From positions 558,001-622,000 of the forward strand of contig JAHBXF010000001.1 of NCBI GenBank assembly GCA_019636615.1: a stretch of 64,000 nt of DNA, written 5' to 3'. The position numbers and the translations under genes were made by a program. This DNA is from Phycisphaeraceae bacterium (GTDB lineage Bacteria; Planctomycetota; Phycisphaerae; Phycisphaerales; UBA1924). Each line of letters opens with the position of its first letter. Position 1 is the stretch's first letter. Of the stretch, positions 16,064 through 24,793 are shown piece after piece. The notes under the pieces were generated by a model. It did no database searches. It saw only the letters and a list, made by a program, of their open reading frames with translations, and was not told the origin of the DNA.

Positions 16064-17359
16064 ATGAAATCAAGAACCATGTTGGCACTGTCGGCCTCGC
16101 TCCTTGGGCTTGCGGCGGGCGTTTGTGCCGCGCAAGACACCCCGAACCGCAAACTGCTGGGCGTGACCAAGGTTGAGGGGGGCGGGTATGCCCTGAACTA
16201 CGAGTTCGGCACGCCGGCGCACCTCCGCCAGCCCCCGCAGTGGACCGATGAAGAAGCCCAGCGGCTGGGCGCGGCCCTCACGGGCTCGTGGAAGGCCACG
16301 GTGAGCACGCCCACGGGCGCCCACGAGACGGTGCTGAGCATCGCGCCGGTGTTCGTCACCGAGATGCCCAACACGCTGTATGTTGAGGCCGCGCGGGCCG
16401 ATGGCCTGAACCGGCCGTACCGCGCGGTGCTGTGGCAGATCCACCGCATGCGTGGGGAACTGCGGATCAAGACGCTCGAGTTCCGCCGCCAGCGCGGCGA
16501 GATGCCCCAACTCGTGGGGATGTGGGCGGCCCCGGCCGCGTTCCCGGTGTATTCCATCCAGGACCTTGTGACCACTCTGGACATCGCGCTCTCGGCGAGC
16601 GGGGATGGCTGGAAGGGGCAGACCCCCGCGCCCTACCCCACGGCTGTGGCGGGCGCGGTGGAGATGACCAGCCAGATCGCGCTGGCCGGGGACGAACTCA
16701 AGACCGCCGACCGGGGCTTTGATGCCAGCGGCGCGCAGATCTGGGGCCCGCCCGAGGGGCAGTTCTACACGTTCAAGCGATTCGACACCGGCGTGAAGGT
16801 GAACACGTGGGAGGGGGGCCTGACCACGATCGACTTCCCCGCGCCGCGCACCGGCGACGTGGCCAAAGAGGGCGACATGATCAGCCTGCACTATGTGGGC
16901 TATCTTGAGAACGGGGAGATCTTCGATACGTCGTACGAGCGGGGCGCGCCCTTCTCCTACTCGATGGGCCAGCGGCTCATTCAGGGGTGGAACACGGCGA
17001 TGACCGATATCCAGGCCGGCATGCAGCGCCGCTTGATCGTTCCCGGCCCGCTGGCCTACGGCGAGGCCGGCCGCAGGCCCAAGATTCCCTCCAACGCGAC
17101 GCTGATCTTCGACATCGATGTCATCAAGGTGGCACCGGGCGCCGGCCAGCCGGCGGCCCCACCCCCGGCGCCGCAGCAGCCCGCGGGCAGCGATATCAAG
17201 GTGAACACCAACCAGCAGTTCCAGCAGGCCGAGCCGCCGCCGGAGATCCGCGCGAAGATGGAAGAAGAAATGGCCCGCCGTCGGGCCGAGCGCATCCGCG
17301 CGTTGGAAGAAGCGGCCAAGAAAGAAGCCGAGCAGAAGAAGGACGGCAAGCCCGAGTGA
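16064..17359 (+). CDS. Secreted CpcT/CpeT-like domain fused to FKBP-type peptidyl-prolyl isomerase
   Basis: 431 aa from the ATG at 16064. Signal peptide 1-23 (LLGLAAGVCAAQ). Residues about 65-225 resemble the CpcT/CpeT chromophore lyase fold (LTGSWKATV, TLYVEAARADGLNRPYRAVL, ELRIKTLEF). Residues about 265-356 are an FKBP domain (EGDMISLHYVGYLENGEIFD, IPSNATLIFDIDVIKV), with the Tyr, Phe, Asp and Ile positions of the active site. A Pro stretch and an Arg/Glu/Lys-rich helix end the protein. The FKBP part should speed proline isomerisation in exported proteins; the CpcT-like part cannot act on phycobilin here and its ligand is unknown. Confidence 0.8.
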   Translation: MKSRTMLALSASLLGLAAGVCAAQDTPNRKLLGVTKVEGGGYALNYEFGTPAHLRQPPQWTDEEAQRLGAALTGSWKATVSTPTGAHETVLSIAPVFVTEMPNTLYVEAARADGLNRPYRAVLWQIHRMRGELRIKTLEFRRQRGEMPQLVGMWAAPAAFPVYSIQDLVTTLDIALSASGDGWKGQTPAPYPTAVAGAVEMTSQIALAGDELKTADRGFDASGAQIWGPPEGQFYTFKRFDTGVKVNTWEGGLTTIDFPAPRTGDVAKEGDMISLHYVGYLENGEIFDTSYERGAPFSYSMGQRLIQGWNTAMTDIQAGMQRRLIVPGPLAYGEAGRRPKIPSNATLIFDIDVIKVAPGAGQPAAPPPAPQQPAGSDIKVNTNQQFQQAEPPPEIRAKMEEEMARRRAERIRALEEAAKKEAEQKKDGKPE

Positions 17360-17410
17360 TCGGTGTGCGCTCACGTCGCGCGCGAACGCTTCCTGTGATG
17401 ATCCCCCAGC

Positions 17411-17438
17411 AGCCCGGGCCCTCGCCCGGGCTGTTTTT
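17411..17438 (+). terminator. Rho-independent terminator after the FKBP fusion gene
   Basis: Stem AGCCCGGGC / GCCCGGGCT with loop CCTC, followed by GTTTTTCT. Confidence 0.92.
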
Positions 17439-17471
17439 CTGCGTCAAACACCCGCTCGGGCCCGCCGACAC

Positions 17472-17477
17472 TATCAT
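17472..17477 (+). promoter_or_regulatory. Candidate -10 box (TATCAT) of dnaJ-like gene, near-leaderless
   Basis: TATCAT ends eight bases before the ATG at 17486. No Shine-Dalgarno sequence lies between; the previous transcript ends in a terminator just upstream, so a promoter is needed here. Confidence 0.45.
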
Positions 17478-17485
17478 TGTGCGGC

Positions 17486-18487
17486 ATGGCATCGCGAGAC
17501 TTTTATGACATCCTGGGCGTAGCCCGCGCGGCCACCGCCGATGCCCTGCGCAAGGCGTATCGCGCCAAAGCGCGTGAGTTTCACCCGGACGTGAACAAGT
17601 CGCCCGACGCCGCGGCGAAGTTCGCCGAGGTTCAACGCGCCTACGACGTGCTGAGCGACGAGAAGAAGCGTGCGCTGTACGACAAGTTCGGCCCGGAGGC
17701 CTTTGAGAGCGCGGCATCTGAAGAGGCCGCGGCCAGAGCCGCGCGGGGGGGGCCGCATTACGCCTGGCAGAATGTCGCGGGCGGCCGGGGTGGCTCGCAC
17801 GAAGAAACGGGGTTTGACCCCGACGACATCTCGTCGATCTTTGAATCGATGTTCGGCGGCGCGCCGGGCGGCGCGGCGCGTGGCGGGTCGAGGTCGAAGC
17901 GCCGGGCCAACGGCACAAGCCGGCGGGCCGCGCCGGTTGAGCCGCTGCGGCATGAGATCGAGGTTGACTTTCTGATGATGGCCACGGGCGGGACGGAGTC
18001 GATCCGGCTGACCGACGGCCGGACGGGTGCGCAGAAGGTGATCGAGGTGAAGGTGCCCGCGGGCATCGAGGCTTCCACGCCGCTGCGGCTGGCGGGCGTG
18101 GCGCCCGGCGGGCAGGATGTGCTGCTCACGATCAAGACCCGCGCGCACGCGTGGTTCAAGCGCGGCAACCCCGATCAACCCGGCACGGGTCTGGACTTGA
18201 CGATTGAACTTCCCCTCACCATCGCCGAGGCCACGCTGGGGGCGGTGGTGCCCGTGCCCACGCTTTCAGGCTCGGTGGAACTGAGCATCCCGCCCGGCTC
18301 GGCCAGCGGTCGTCGGCTGCGGCTGCGGGGCAAAGGCATCCGAGAAGCGTCGGGCAATAATGTTGGGGATTTGTACGCCATTGTCAAGATAATCCCTCCC
18401 AAGGGCACTACCCTCACAGAGTCTGATGCAGAGGTACTGCGCCGGGTGTCGCATGCGACCGAACCGGTGAGGGCCTGGGAGTCGTAA
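17486..18487 (+). CDS. DnaJ-class co-chaperone without zinc finger (CbpA-like)
   Basis: 333 aa. J domain at 4-68 with the HPD signature at 33-35, which stimulates DnaK ATPase. A Gly/Arg-rich linker with EESMFGG-like sequence (ISSIFESMFGGAPGG near 115) follows, then the two C-terminal substrate-binding beta domains (about 150-325; VKVPAGIEASTPLRLAGVA, GDLYAIVKIIPP). The CxxCxGxG zinc repeats of true DnaJ are absent, so it is a type-B J protein like CbpA. Stand-alone; dnaK and grpE are not in the window. Confidence 0.92.
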   Translation: MASRDFYDILGVARAATADALRKAYRAKAREFHPDVNKSPDAAAKFAEVQRAYDVLSDEKKRALYDKFGPEAFESAASEEAAARAARGGPHYAWQNVAGGRGGSHEETGFDPDDISSIFESMFGGAPGGAARGGSRSKRRANGTSRRAAPVEPLRHEIEVDFLMMATGGTESIRLTDGRTGAQKVIEVKVPAGIEASTPLRLAGVAPGGQDVLLTIKTRAHAWFKRGNPDQPGTGLDLTIELPLTIAEATLGAVVPVPTLSGSVELSIPPGSASGRRLRLRGKGIREASGNNVGDLYAIVKIIPPKGTTLTESDAEVLRRVSHATEPVRAWES

Positions 18488-18698
18488 GCAGACTTTCCTG
18501 GCGTGCCGGGGGTAACCCCGCCGCCGCGATGCTGTCTTGGGCGATTTCGGCCGGTATTCTCGGAACGTCCGGGGTGCAAGGCCGATCACCCAAGCGGGGC
18601 GTTGGCGTGTGAAGCAGGCGCTCATGCGGTGCAGAGGCGCGCGGCCGGCACGCACGTGCAGGGATGGACTCTGACGGCAGTGGCAGCAGGGGTCGAGG
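18488..18698. other. Intergenic region, nothing recognised
   Basis: 211 GC-rich bases between the dnaJ-like gene and the sugar transferase; GCAGGGG just before the GTG at 18699 may serve as ribosome binding site. Confidence 0.4.
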
Positions 18699-20174
18699 GT
18701 GCTCAAACAGCGACATCAACTCTTCGTTTCGCTTCTGTGCCTGGTCGACGGCCTGATCGCCGCCGGGGCCTGCTACGGCGCGTGGATCGTGCGGAGGCGG
18801 GTGGTCGAGGGGGGGTTCCCGGACTTCTCAACCTACAACGGGATCGAAGCGGCCTGGCGCGAGCCTCTGGTGCTGCTGGCGCTGCCGATTGTGCTCATGG
18901 CGATGTGGGGCTTTGGGCTCTACCGCCCGCGCCGCGACCGCACGCTGCTGGCGGAGTGGTTTCAGGTGCTCAAGGCCTCGGCCGTGACGCTGGTGTCGTT
19001 GATTGTGATTCTGTGGGCGCTGGGCCCCGGGATTGTCGGCGGATGGGGGCACGCGACCTCGGTCTCGCTGATGGGCGCCTCGCTGGACACGGGCCGGCTT
19101 CAACTGGGCCTGTTGGCATTTCTGCTGCCGGCCTCGCTCATCGGGTGGCGGACGGCGTTCCGTCTTGGGCTGCGGATGATCCGCCGGCGCGGGTGGAACC
19201 AGCGTCACGTGGCGATAATCGGCACCGGACGGCTGGGGCGCATCGCCTGCCGCACGCTTGACCGCAACTCGTGGACGGGGCTGCACGCGGCGTTCTTCAT
19301 TTCGCACCATGAACACGCCTCGCCGACGGCCCGGTGTGTTGACCGCCCCGTGCTGGGCGGCCTGGCGGACCTCGACCGCGTGCTGGAGCAGCACCGTCCC
19401 GACGCGGTGTATCTGGCGTTGCCGGCGGCGAAAGGGACGGTGGTGCCCGCGCTGCTGCGGCGGCTCGAACGGCACGCGGTGGACGTGAGGCTCATCCCGG
19501 ATGTGCACCCGCGGTACATGCCTCAGTCGATGATGGTGAGCGACCTGGAGGGCATGCCGATTCTGAGCGTGCGAGAGAGCCCGCTGCACGGGTTCGGCGG
19601 GATGCTCAAGCGAGGGGTTGATCTCCTGGGCGCCGCGGTGGGGCTGGTGGTCTTCTCGCCGCTGATGCTGGCCATCGCGGCGGTGCTGCGCCTGACGAGC
19701 CCCGGGCCGGTGATCTTCAAGCAGCGCCGCGTGAGCCTGGGGGGCGAAGAGTTCAACATCTATAAGTTCCGCACGATGTACCAGGCCGAGGACGAACACG
19801 CGGGCGCCGGGTGGACCAAGCGCGACGACCCGCGCATCACGCCCATGGGGCGGTGGCTTCGTCGCACGAGCCTGGACGAACTGCCTCAGTTGTTCAACGT
19901 CATCAAAGGTGAGATGAGCCTTGTGGGCCCGCGTCCCGAGCGCCCGGAACTCATCGCCAGGTTCCGCGACGACTGGCGCGGGTACATGCTGCGTCAGCAC
20001 GTCAAGGCCGGCATCACCGGGTGGGCGCAGGTCAACGGGCTTCGGGGCGACACCAGCCTGCGCAAACGGCTGCAGTACGACCTGGTCTACATCCGCAACT
20101 GGAGCCTGGGCTTTGACATGAAGATCCTGTGGCTCACGCTCTTCCGGGGCTTTCTGCACCGCAACGCGCACTGA
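18699..20174 (+). CDS. Undecaprenyl-phosphate sugar phosphotransferase (exopolysaccharide initiation)
   Basis: 491 aa, GTG start. Several N-terminal membrane helices (about 8-28, 62-80, 95-115, 135-155), a soluble Rossmann-like middle (IIGTGRLGRIACRTLDR near 170), then the bacterial sugar transferase domain (about 300-491): KRGVDLLGAAVGLVVFSPLM, FKQRRVSLGGEEFNIYKFRT, SLDELPQLFNVIKGEMSLVG, GPRPERPEL. The layout is that of WcaJ/PssY enzymes, which transfer a hexose-1-phosphate to undecaprenyl phosphate to begin exopolysaccharide repeats. No other polysaccharide genes are nearby. Its 3' end overlaps the convergent haloperoxidase gene by 41 bases. Confidence 0.93.
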   Translation: MLKQRHQLFVSLLCLVDGLIAAGACYGAWIVRRRVVEGGFPDFSTYNGIEAAWREPLVLLALPIVLMAMWGFGLYRPRRDRTLLAEWFQVLKASAVTLVSLIVILWALGPGIVGGWGHATSVSLMGASLDTGRLQLGLLAFLLPASLIGWRTAFRLGLRMIRRRGWNQRHVAIIGTGRLGRIACRTLDRNSWTGLHAAFFISHHEHASPTARCVDRPVLGGLADLDRVLEQHRPDAVYLALPAAKGTVVPALLRRLERHAVDVRLIPDVHPRYMPQSMMVSDLEGMPILSVRESPLHGFGGMLKRGVDLLGAAVGLVVFSPLMLAIAAVLRLTSPGPVIFKQRRVSLGGEEFNIYKFRTMYQAEDEHAGAGWTKRDDPRITPMGRWLRRTSLDELPQLFNVIKGEMSLVGPRPERPELIARFRDDWRGYMLRQHVKAGITGWAQVNGLRGDTSLRKRLQYDLVYIRNWSLGFDMKILWLTLFRGFLHRNAH

Positions 20175-21501
20175 GGCCCGCGCGGGGCTCTGCCCTGCGC
20201 CGACGAACGCACGCGAGGGGCAGCAGGCCCACCAGCGCGGCCGCGCCGGCGGGCGCGGGCACGAGGAGTTGGGTGGCCGACACGAGCGTGCCGATTTCGC
20301 CCCCGCAGTGCAGGCCCGCGGAGTTGTCAAACTGCCAGTGGATGCCGCCGTAGATGCGGCTTTGGCCGGCTTCCTCGGCGGCGGCCCAGAGGCTGTCGAA
20401 CTCGCGGGTGATGCCCACGCTCTCGGCGGTGAACGAGATGCTGTCGGTGCCGAAATAGTCGGCGAGGATCGTGGCGGCCGCGCTGCTGAAGGTGCTGTGC
20501 CCGCTGGTGAAGGCGGCGAATGGCGGCGTGACGAGGAGGGGCGTCCAGGCGGCGTCGCCGGTGGTGTCGGGGTTGGTGTCGGCGTCGCCTTCGCGGATGC
20601 CGGTGACGGGGCGCCAGAAGTTGTACGCGTATTTGCAGTCCCACGATGCGATCGCGGCGTCGGCCAGGCCGATGCCCAGCAGGGCGAAGAGCCGCGCGTT
20701 CTCGTGCGTGGTCAGTGAACGCTGTTGGGAGATCTGCGCGGCGATCTGATTCCACATGCCCGGGGGTGTGACGGTGCCCGCGCCGGCGGCCCACAAGAGG
20801 GCGATCTGCGTCTGCTCGGGCGTGCGGGTGGCGCTGTCAACAGCACCGAGTGACTTCACCTCGTTGTAGGCGTCGGTGTATTCCTGGCTGGTGAGCGATG
20901 GCATGGAGGCGGGCCGGAACTGCGAGCCCGATGACATGGCGAATGGGGTGACGAGGGGCCAGTTGGGGAGGAGTGCGGGGCCATGGCCCGGCGGGGTTGG
21001 ACGCCACCGGCCGGGCTGTGTGCCCGGCGTGTGCGGAACCACCAGAGAGGCGTTGTCGTTGGCGCGAGAGGCGAGGGTTTGCGAGGCCGCGTGTGCGCCC
21101 AGGGCCAGCCCGGCGGCTTTGCCCGGAGAATCCGGGATGGCGGCGAGCGATTGGGCGAGTTGTGCATCAAAGATCGCGGCGCGGGAGGGGTAGAGGGCGG
21201 CGAGAACATCGCGCGCGGCCTGGGCCGCGGCGGCATCGGCCGAGGTGCCCGCCGGGGTTGGGTAGACGGCCAGATAGCCGCGGTGTGTGGGGTTGACCGA
21301 GTTCACCGCGTCGTAGACCGCGGTGTGGACCATCGCCATGGCCCGGCTGGCCATCGGCGGTGTGGTAGAGGTCGCGGCCACCGCGGAGAGGAGTTGCTGG
21401 TTCCAGTCGAGGACGACGTCGGCGGCGGAAGCCACGGGAAGAGCGCTGCCCGCAAAGACCGCGATGAGGGCCCCGACGGCTCGGCGTGCATTCTGGCTCA
21501 T
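20134..21501 (-). CDS. Secreted vanadium-dependent haloperoxidase (PAP2 superfamily)
   Basis: 455 aa, signal peptide 1-27 (FAGSALPVASA). The three vanadate-binding segments are complete: KYAYNFWRP near 288-296, FTSGHSTFSSAA near 329-340, and RIYGGIHWQFD near 380-390, with the acid-base His in each of the last two. Family members oxidise chloride, bromide or iodide with hydrogen peroxide. The C-terminus has a VPAPAG motif, a hydrophobic stretch and RRRR, a sorting signal, followed by about 22 extra residues, so it may be anchored to the cell surface. The extra tail overlaps the sugar transferase gene on the other strand. Confidence 0.9.
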   Translation of the reverse strand: MSQNARRAVGALIAVFAGSALPVASAADVVLDWNQQLLSAVAATSTTPPMASRAMAMVHTAVYDAVNSVNPTHRGYLAVYPTPAGTSADAAAAQAARDVLAALYPSRAAIFDAQLAQSLAAIPDSPGKAAGLALGAHAASQTLASRANDNASLVVPHTPGTQPGRWRPTPPGHGPALLPNWPLVTPFAMSSGSQFRPASMPSLTSQEYTDAYNEVKSLGAVDSATRTPEQTQIALLWAAGAGTVTPPGMWNQIAAQISQQRSLTTHENARLFALLGIGLADAAIASWDCKYAYNFWRPVTGIREGDADTNPDTTGDAAWTPLLVTPPFAAFTSGHSTFSSAAATILADYFGTDSISFTAESVGITREFDSLWAAAEEAGQSRIYGGIHWQFDNSAGLHCGGEIGTLVSATQLLVPAPAGAAALVGLLPLACVRRRRAEPRAGLSARCGAESPGRA

Positions 21502-21635
21502 AGTCTCTCCTCGTGAGGTGTTGACGCTTCCACAGTTTTCGCACCCGCTCGGGAGATCTTGCAGCCCGCGGGGTGATAATTTCGCCGCGGCTTTCCGGAA
21601 TGAACGGATGGGGATGGATTCCTTCGGGAGGTGTC

Positions 21636-22076
21636 ATGACAACCGGGAGTTCGGTGCCGAGTTGGGTGGTTGTGCTGATTGTCGTCGGATTTGTGCTGAT
21701 GGATGGGCTGATCATGTGGGCACTCTTCCGGGGGCTGGCGAACATGTGGAACGAACTGGCGCGGGCCTACCCGGCGTTGGAACCGGGTGAGGGGGCGGTG
21801 CGCCGCGAGTTCCAGAGTTTCAAGGTGGGCATCTTCAACATGGGGTACAGCGTGCACGTGGTGGTGGACGACACGCACCTGCACCTGCTGCCGTCGTGGA
21901 CCCTGCGGAAGATCGGGGGCAAGGCGGCGAGCGTGCCGTGGGATGAGGTGAGACTGAAGCCGGCGGGGAAGTGGTTCAAAGGGCTGCGATCGGCCAAGAT
22001 CGGCAAGGTTGACCTGTGCGGCCCGGCGTGGGCGCTGAACCTGGCGGAGGGGCGCGGGCCGGACGGGCGTGCCTGA
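21636..22076 (+). CDS. Small membrane protein of unknown function
   Basis: 146 aa from the ATG at 21636, preceded by GGGAGG. One membrane helix near 11-33 (VVVLIVVGFVLMDGLIMWAL), N-terminus short. The cytoplasmic part (about 35-146) contains HLHLLPSWTLRKIGG and VPWDEVRLKP, like the PH-domain-related pattern of small membrane proteins, but no named family is clear. It ends 41 bases before mnmG, although mnmG seems to have its own promoter within this gap. Confidence 0.75.
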   Translation: MTTGSSVPSWVVVLIVVGFVLMDGLIMWALFRGLANMWNELARAYPALEPGEGAVRREFQSFKVGIFNMGYSVHVVVDDTHLHLLPSWTLRKIGGKAASVPWDEVRLKPAGKWFKGLRSAKIGKVDLCGPAWALNLAEGRGPDGRA

Positions 22077-22102
22077 AGCCGCCGTCGCGGCGCGTGGTTC
22101 CG

Positions 22103-22108
22103 TACCCT
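22103..22108 (+). promoter_or_regulatory. Candidate -10 box (TACCCT) of mnmG, near-leaderless
   Basis: TACCCT ends nine bases before the GTG start at 22118, with no Shine-Dalgarno sequence between. Confidence 0.4.
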
Positions 22109-22117
22109 TGTCGCACG

Positions 22118-24004
22118 GTGGAAGCGAAGTACGACATCATCGTGGTGGGCGGCGGGCACGCGGGCGTTGAGGCCGCGTGGGCGGCGGCCAACGTGCTGGG
22201 GATCGAGGCCGCCGGCGCGGCGCGGGTTGCGCTGGTGACGATGGACCCGGCGAAGATCGGGGTGATGTCGTGCAACCCCGCGATCGGCGGGCTGGCCAAG
22301 GGCCAACTGGTGCGCGAGATCGACGCGCTGGGCGGGCTGATGGGGCTGGCGACAGACGCCTCGGGGATTCAGTTCCGCATGCTCAACACGAGCAAGGGGG
22401 CGGCGGTGCACGGGCCCCGCGCGCAGTGCGACAAGCACGCGTACGCGGAGGCGGTGCAGGCGTTGATCGCCTCGCGGCCTGAGATACGCGTGGTGGCGGG
22501 GAGCGTGGAATCACTGCGGATCGACGGTGGGAGGCTGACGGGCGTGGTGGTTCGGCGCGCGGACGGCACGCACGCGCCGCTGGACGCGCGCTGCGTGATT
22601 CTGACGACGGGCACGTTCATGCGCGGGCTGATGCACACGGGCGAGCAGAAGGTGGCGGGCGGTCGCTACGGCGAGGCATCGGCCGAGGGGATCTCGGGCG
22701 CGCTGGCGTCGCTGGGCTTTGAACTGGGCCGCCTGAAGACCGGCACGCCGCCGCGGCTGCGGCGTGGCTCGATCGACCTTGACTCGCTCGCGGCCCAGCC
22801 CGGTGATGAGGAGCCGTGGCCCTTCAGCGACCTGACCGGGCGCGGGGGGGCGTGCGCTGTTGAGAGCGCGCCTTCGCTCGGGCGGTTCCCGGTTCTGGGG
22901 CAGGTGTGCTGCTATCAGACATCAACGAGCGCGGCCTCGCACGAACTGATCCGCGCGAACCTGCACCTGGCGCCGATGTTCAGCGGGCAGATCGAGGGGG
23001 TTGGGCCGCGGTATTGCCCGAGCATCGAGGACAAGGTTGTGCGCTTTGCGCAGCGCGATTCGCACGGGGTGTTTCTCGAGCCCGAGAGCCTGCGCGACGA
23101 CTGGATTTATTGCAACGGCATCTCGACGAGTCTGCCGGCGCACGTGCAGGACGAGATCGTGCGGACGATGCCGGGGTGCGGGCGCGCGGAGATACTGCGG
23201 TACGGCTACGCGGTGGAGTATGACATGGTGCGGCCGCACCAGATCTTGCCCACGGGCATGACGCGCCGGGTGGAGGGGTTGTTTCTGGCGGGGCAGATCA
23301 ACGGCACGAGCGGGTATGAAGAGGCGGCGGCGCAGGGGCTGGTGGCGGGCGTGAACGCGGCGCGGCTGGTGCGGGGCGAGGGAGAGTGGGTGCTGGGGCG
23401 CGACGAGGCGTATATCGGCGTGCTGATGGATGACCTGGTGATCAAGACGCCGGTGGAGCCGTACCGCATGTTCACGAGCCGCGCCGAGCACCGGCTGCTG
23501 CTGCGCGCGGACAACGCGTGGGCCCGTCTGAGGGCGCGTGCGGAAGAGACGGGGCTGTATGGGCAGACGGCGCTGGGGGCGCTGCGCCGCGGGGTGTACC
23601 GCGCGATGCAGGAAGTGTGCGATGATCTGCACCGGTGCATCGAGGGGGCGAAGGTTGACGGGGTGGCGCTGTCGCGGCTGATCCGGGCCGATACGTTCAC
23701 GCTCGAAGACCTCCGTCGCGCCCTGCCGGGGGCGCGGTATGAGCGTGCGGCGTGGATGACCGCGCTGGCGGACAGGCGGTACGAGGCGTACATCGTGCGG
23801 CAGCGTGCGGAGATACGCCGGCAGGCGGAGATGGAGCACAAGCGGCTTCCCGACGGCGTTGACTATCTGAGCCTCTCGCACCTGCGGCACGAGGCGCGCC
23901 AGGCGCTGCACACCTTCCGCCCGCGCACCTATGGCCAGGCGGGAAGGCTCGAGGGGATTACCCCGGCCGATCTGACGCTGCTTTCGGTGCTGGTCGGGCG
24001 CTGA
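22118..24004 (+). CDS. mnmG: tRNA uridine-5-carboxymethylaminomethyl modification enzyme MnmG
   Basis: 628 aa from a GTG at 22118, matching the usual length (629 in E. coli). With MnmE it makes cmnm5U34 in tRNAs. FAD-binding GGGHAGVEAA at 9-18; SCNPAIGGLAKGQLVREID near 50; LKTGTPPRLRRGSIDL near 208; GLFLAGQINGTSGYEEAAAQ near 388; the helical MnmE/tRNA-binding end is complete (SHLRHEARQAL). mnmE is not in the window. The ORF is open upstream of 22118 but that part overlaps the preceding gene and is not conserved in type. Confidence 0.96.
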   Translation: MEAKYDIIVVGGGHAGVEAAWAAANVLGIEAAGAARVALVTMDPAKIGVMSCNPAIGGLAKGQLVREIDALGGLMGLATDASGIQFRMLNTSKGAAVHGPRAQCDKHAYAEAVQALIASRPEIRVVAGSVESLRIDGGRLTGVVVRRADGTHAPLDARCVILTTGTFMRGLMHTGEQKVAGGRYGEASAEGISGALASLGFELGRLKTGTPPRLRRGSIDLDSLAAQPGDEEPWPFSDLTGRGGACAVESAPSLGRFPVLGQVCCYQTSTSAASHELIRANLHLAPMFSGQIEGVGPRYCPSIEDKVVRFAQRDSHGVFLEPESLRDDWIYCNGISTSLPAHVQDEIVRTMPGCGRAEILRYGYAVEYDMVRPHQILPTGMTRRVEGLFLAGQINGTSGYEEAAAQGLVAGVNAARLVRGEGEWVLGRDEAYIGVLMDDLVIKTPVEPYRMFTSRAEHRLLLRADNAWARLRARAEETGLYGQTALGALRRGVYRAMQEVCDDLHRCIEGAKVDGVALSRLIRADTFTLEDLRRALPGARYERAAWMTALADRRYEAYIVRQRAEIRRQAEMEHKRLPDGVDYLSLSHLRHEARQALHTFRPRTYGQAGRLEGITPADLTLLSVLVGR

Positions 24005-24061
24005 GGTTGGCGGGGCTTGCGCGGGGAGAGAGGCGGGGTGCGCCCGCGGGCGGGCGGCCGC

Positions 24062-24067
24062 TACCCT
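24062..24067 (+). promoter_or_regulatory. Candidate -10 box (TACCCT) of DinB-like gene, near-leaderless
   Basis: TACCCT ends six bases before the ATG at 24074; no Shine-Dalgarno sequence. Confidence 0.42.
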
Positions 24068-24073
24068 TGGTGC

Positions 24074-24784
24074 ATGTCAGACACACGCACAGAAGGTTGC
24101 TGCCAGGGTTCGGCCAAGGGTGAAAACACGGGCTGCTGCGGCGGCGCCGGCGGGCCGCCGGCGGCGATGACGGTGGACGAGTTGAAGGCACTGCCGACGC
24201 TGCAACTGATCTCGCGGTATCGGCGCGGCATCGAGAACTTCGACCGGCGCGTCTTTGAACTCACCGAAGAGCAGATCGACATGGCCTTTCTGCCCGACGC
24301 GGGCGTGGGCCGGTGGCCGGTGCGCGTGCTGATCGGTCACTGCGCGGACGCGGACCTGGCCAGCGTGCACCGCATGCGCCGGGCCGTAGCCGAGGATCAA
24401 CCGCTGCTCTCGAACTGGGACGAGGACGCGTTTGTTGACGCCAACCTGTACGGCAACCGGCACGAGGGGTATGCGGCGGACGCCGAGGCGGACCACGCCC
24501 GCGTGATGCACGCGCTGGGGGGCCACATGGCGGTGATCCACACGCTGCGGCAGTGGACGGGCGCCTGGCTGACCACGCTGGAAGAATCGCAACTCGACCG
24601 CGTGGCGATGCACCCCGAGAAGGGCGAGCAGAGCGTGCGCACGATGCTGGCGATGTATACCTGGCACCTGGAGCATCACGCCGCCTTTCTGCGTCGGAAA
24701 CTCGACCGCATGCTGGGCCCGCCGGTGGAGCCCGAGAAAGTGGCCGCGGGCGGGTGCGGCGGCGGGTGCGCCTGCAAGGGTTAA
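24074..24784 (+). CDS. DinB-fold protein with cysteine-rich ends
   Basis: 236 aa from the ATG at 24074. The central part (about 35-215) is a DinB/YfiT-like four-helix bundle: an early RRGIENFDRRVFELTEEQ helix, metal-type His in VLIGHCADADLASVH near 97, and WHLEHHAAFLRR near 199. Many members are metal-dependent thiol (for example bacillithiol or mycothiol) transferases, which would be the nearest guess. Unusual are the two Cys clusters: CCQGSAKGENTGCCGG at 9-24 and GGCGGGCACKG at the very end; together they could bind a metal or cluster. No partner gene is evident. Confidence 0.8.
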   Translation: MSDTRTEGCCQGSAKGENTGCCGGAGGPPAAMTVDELKALPTLQLISRYRRGIENFDRRVFELTEEQIDMAFLPDAGVGRWPVRVLIGHCADADLASVHRMRRAVAEDQPLLSNWDEDAFVDANLYGNRHEGYAADAEADHARVMHALGGHMAVIHTLRQWTGAWLTTLEESQLDRVAMHPEKGEQSVRTMLAMYTWHLEHHAAFLRRKLDRMLGPPVEPEKVAAGGCGGGCACKG

Positions 24785-24793
24785 AGGTTTCTC

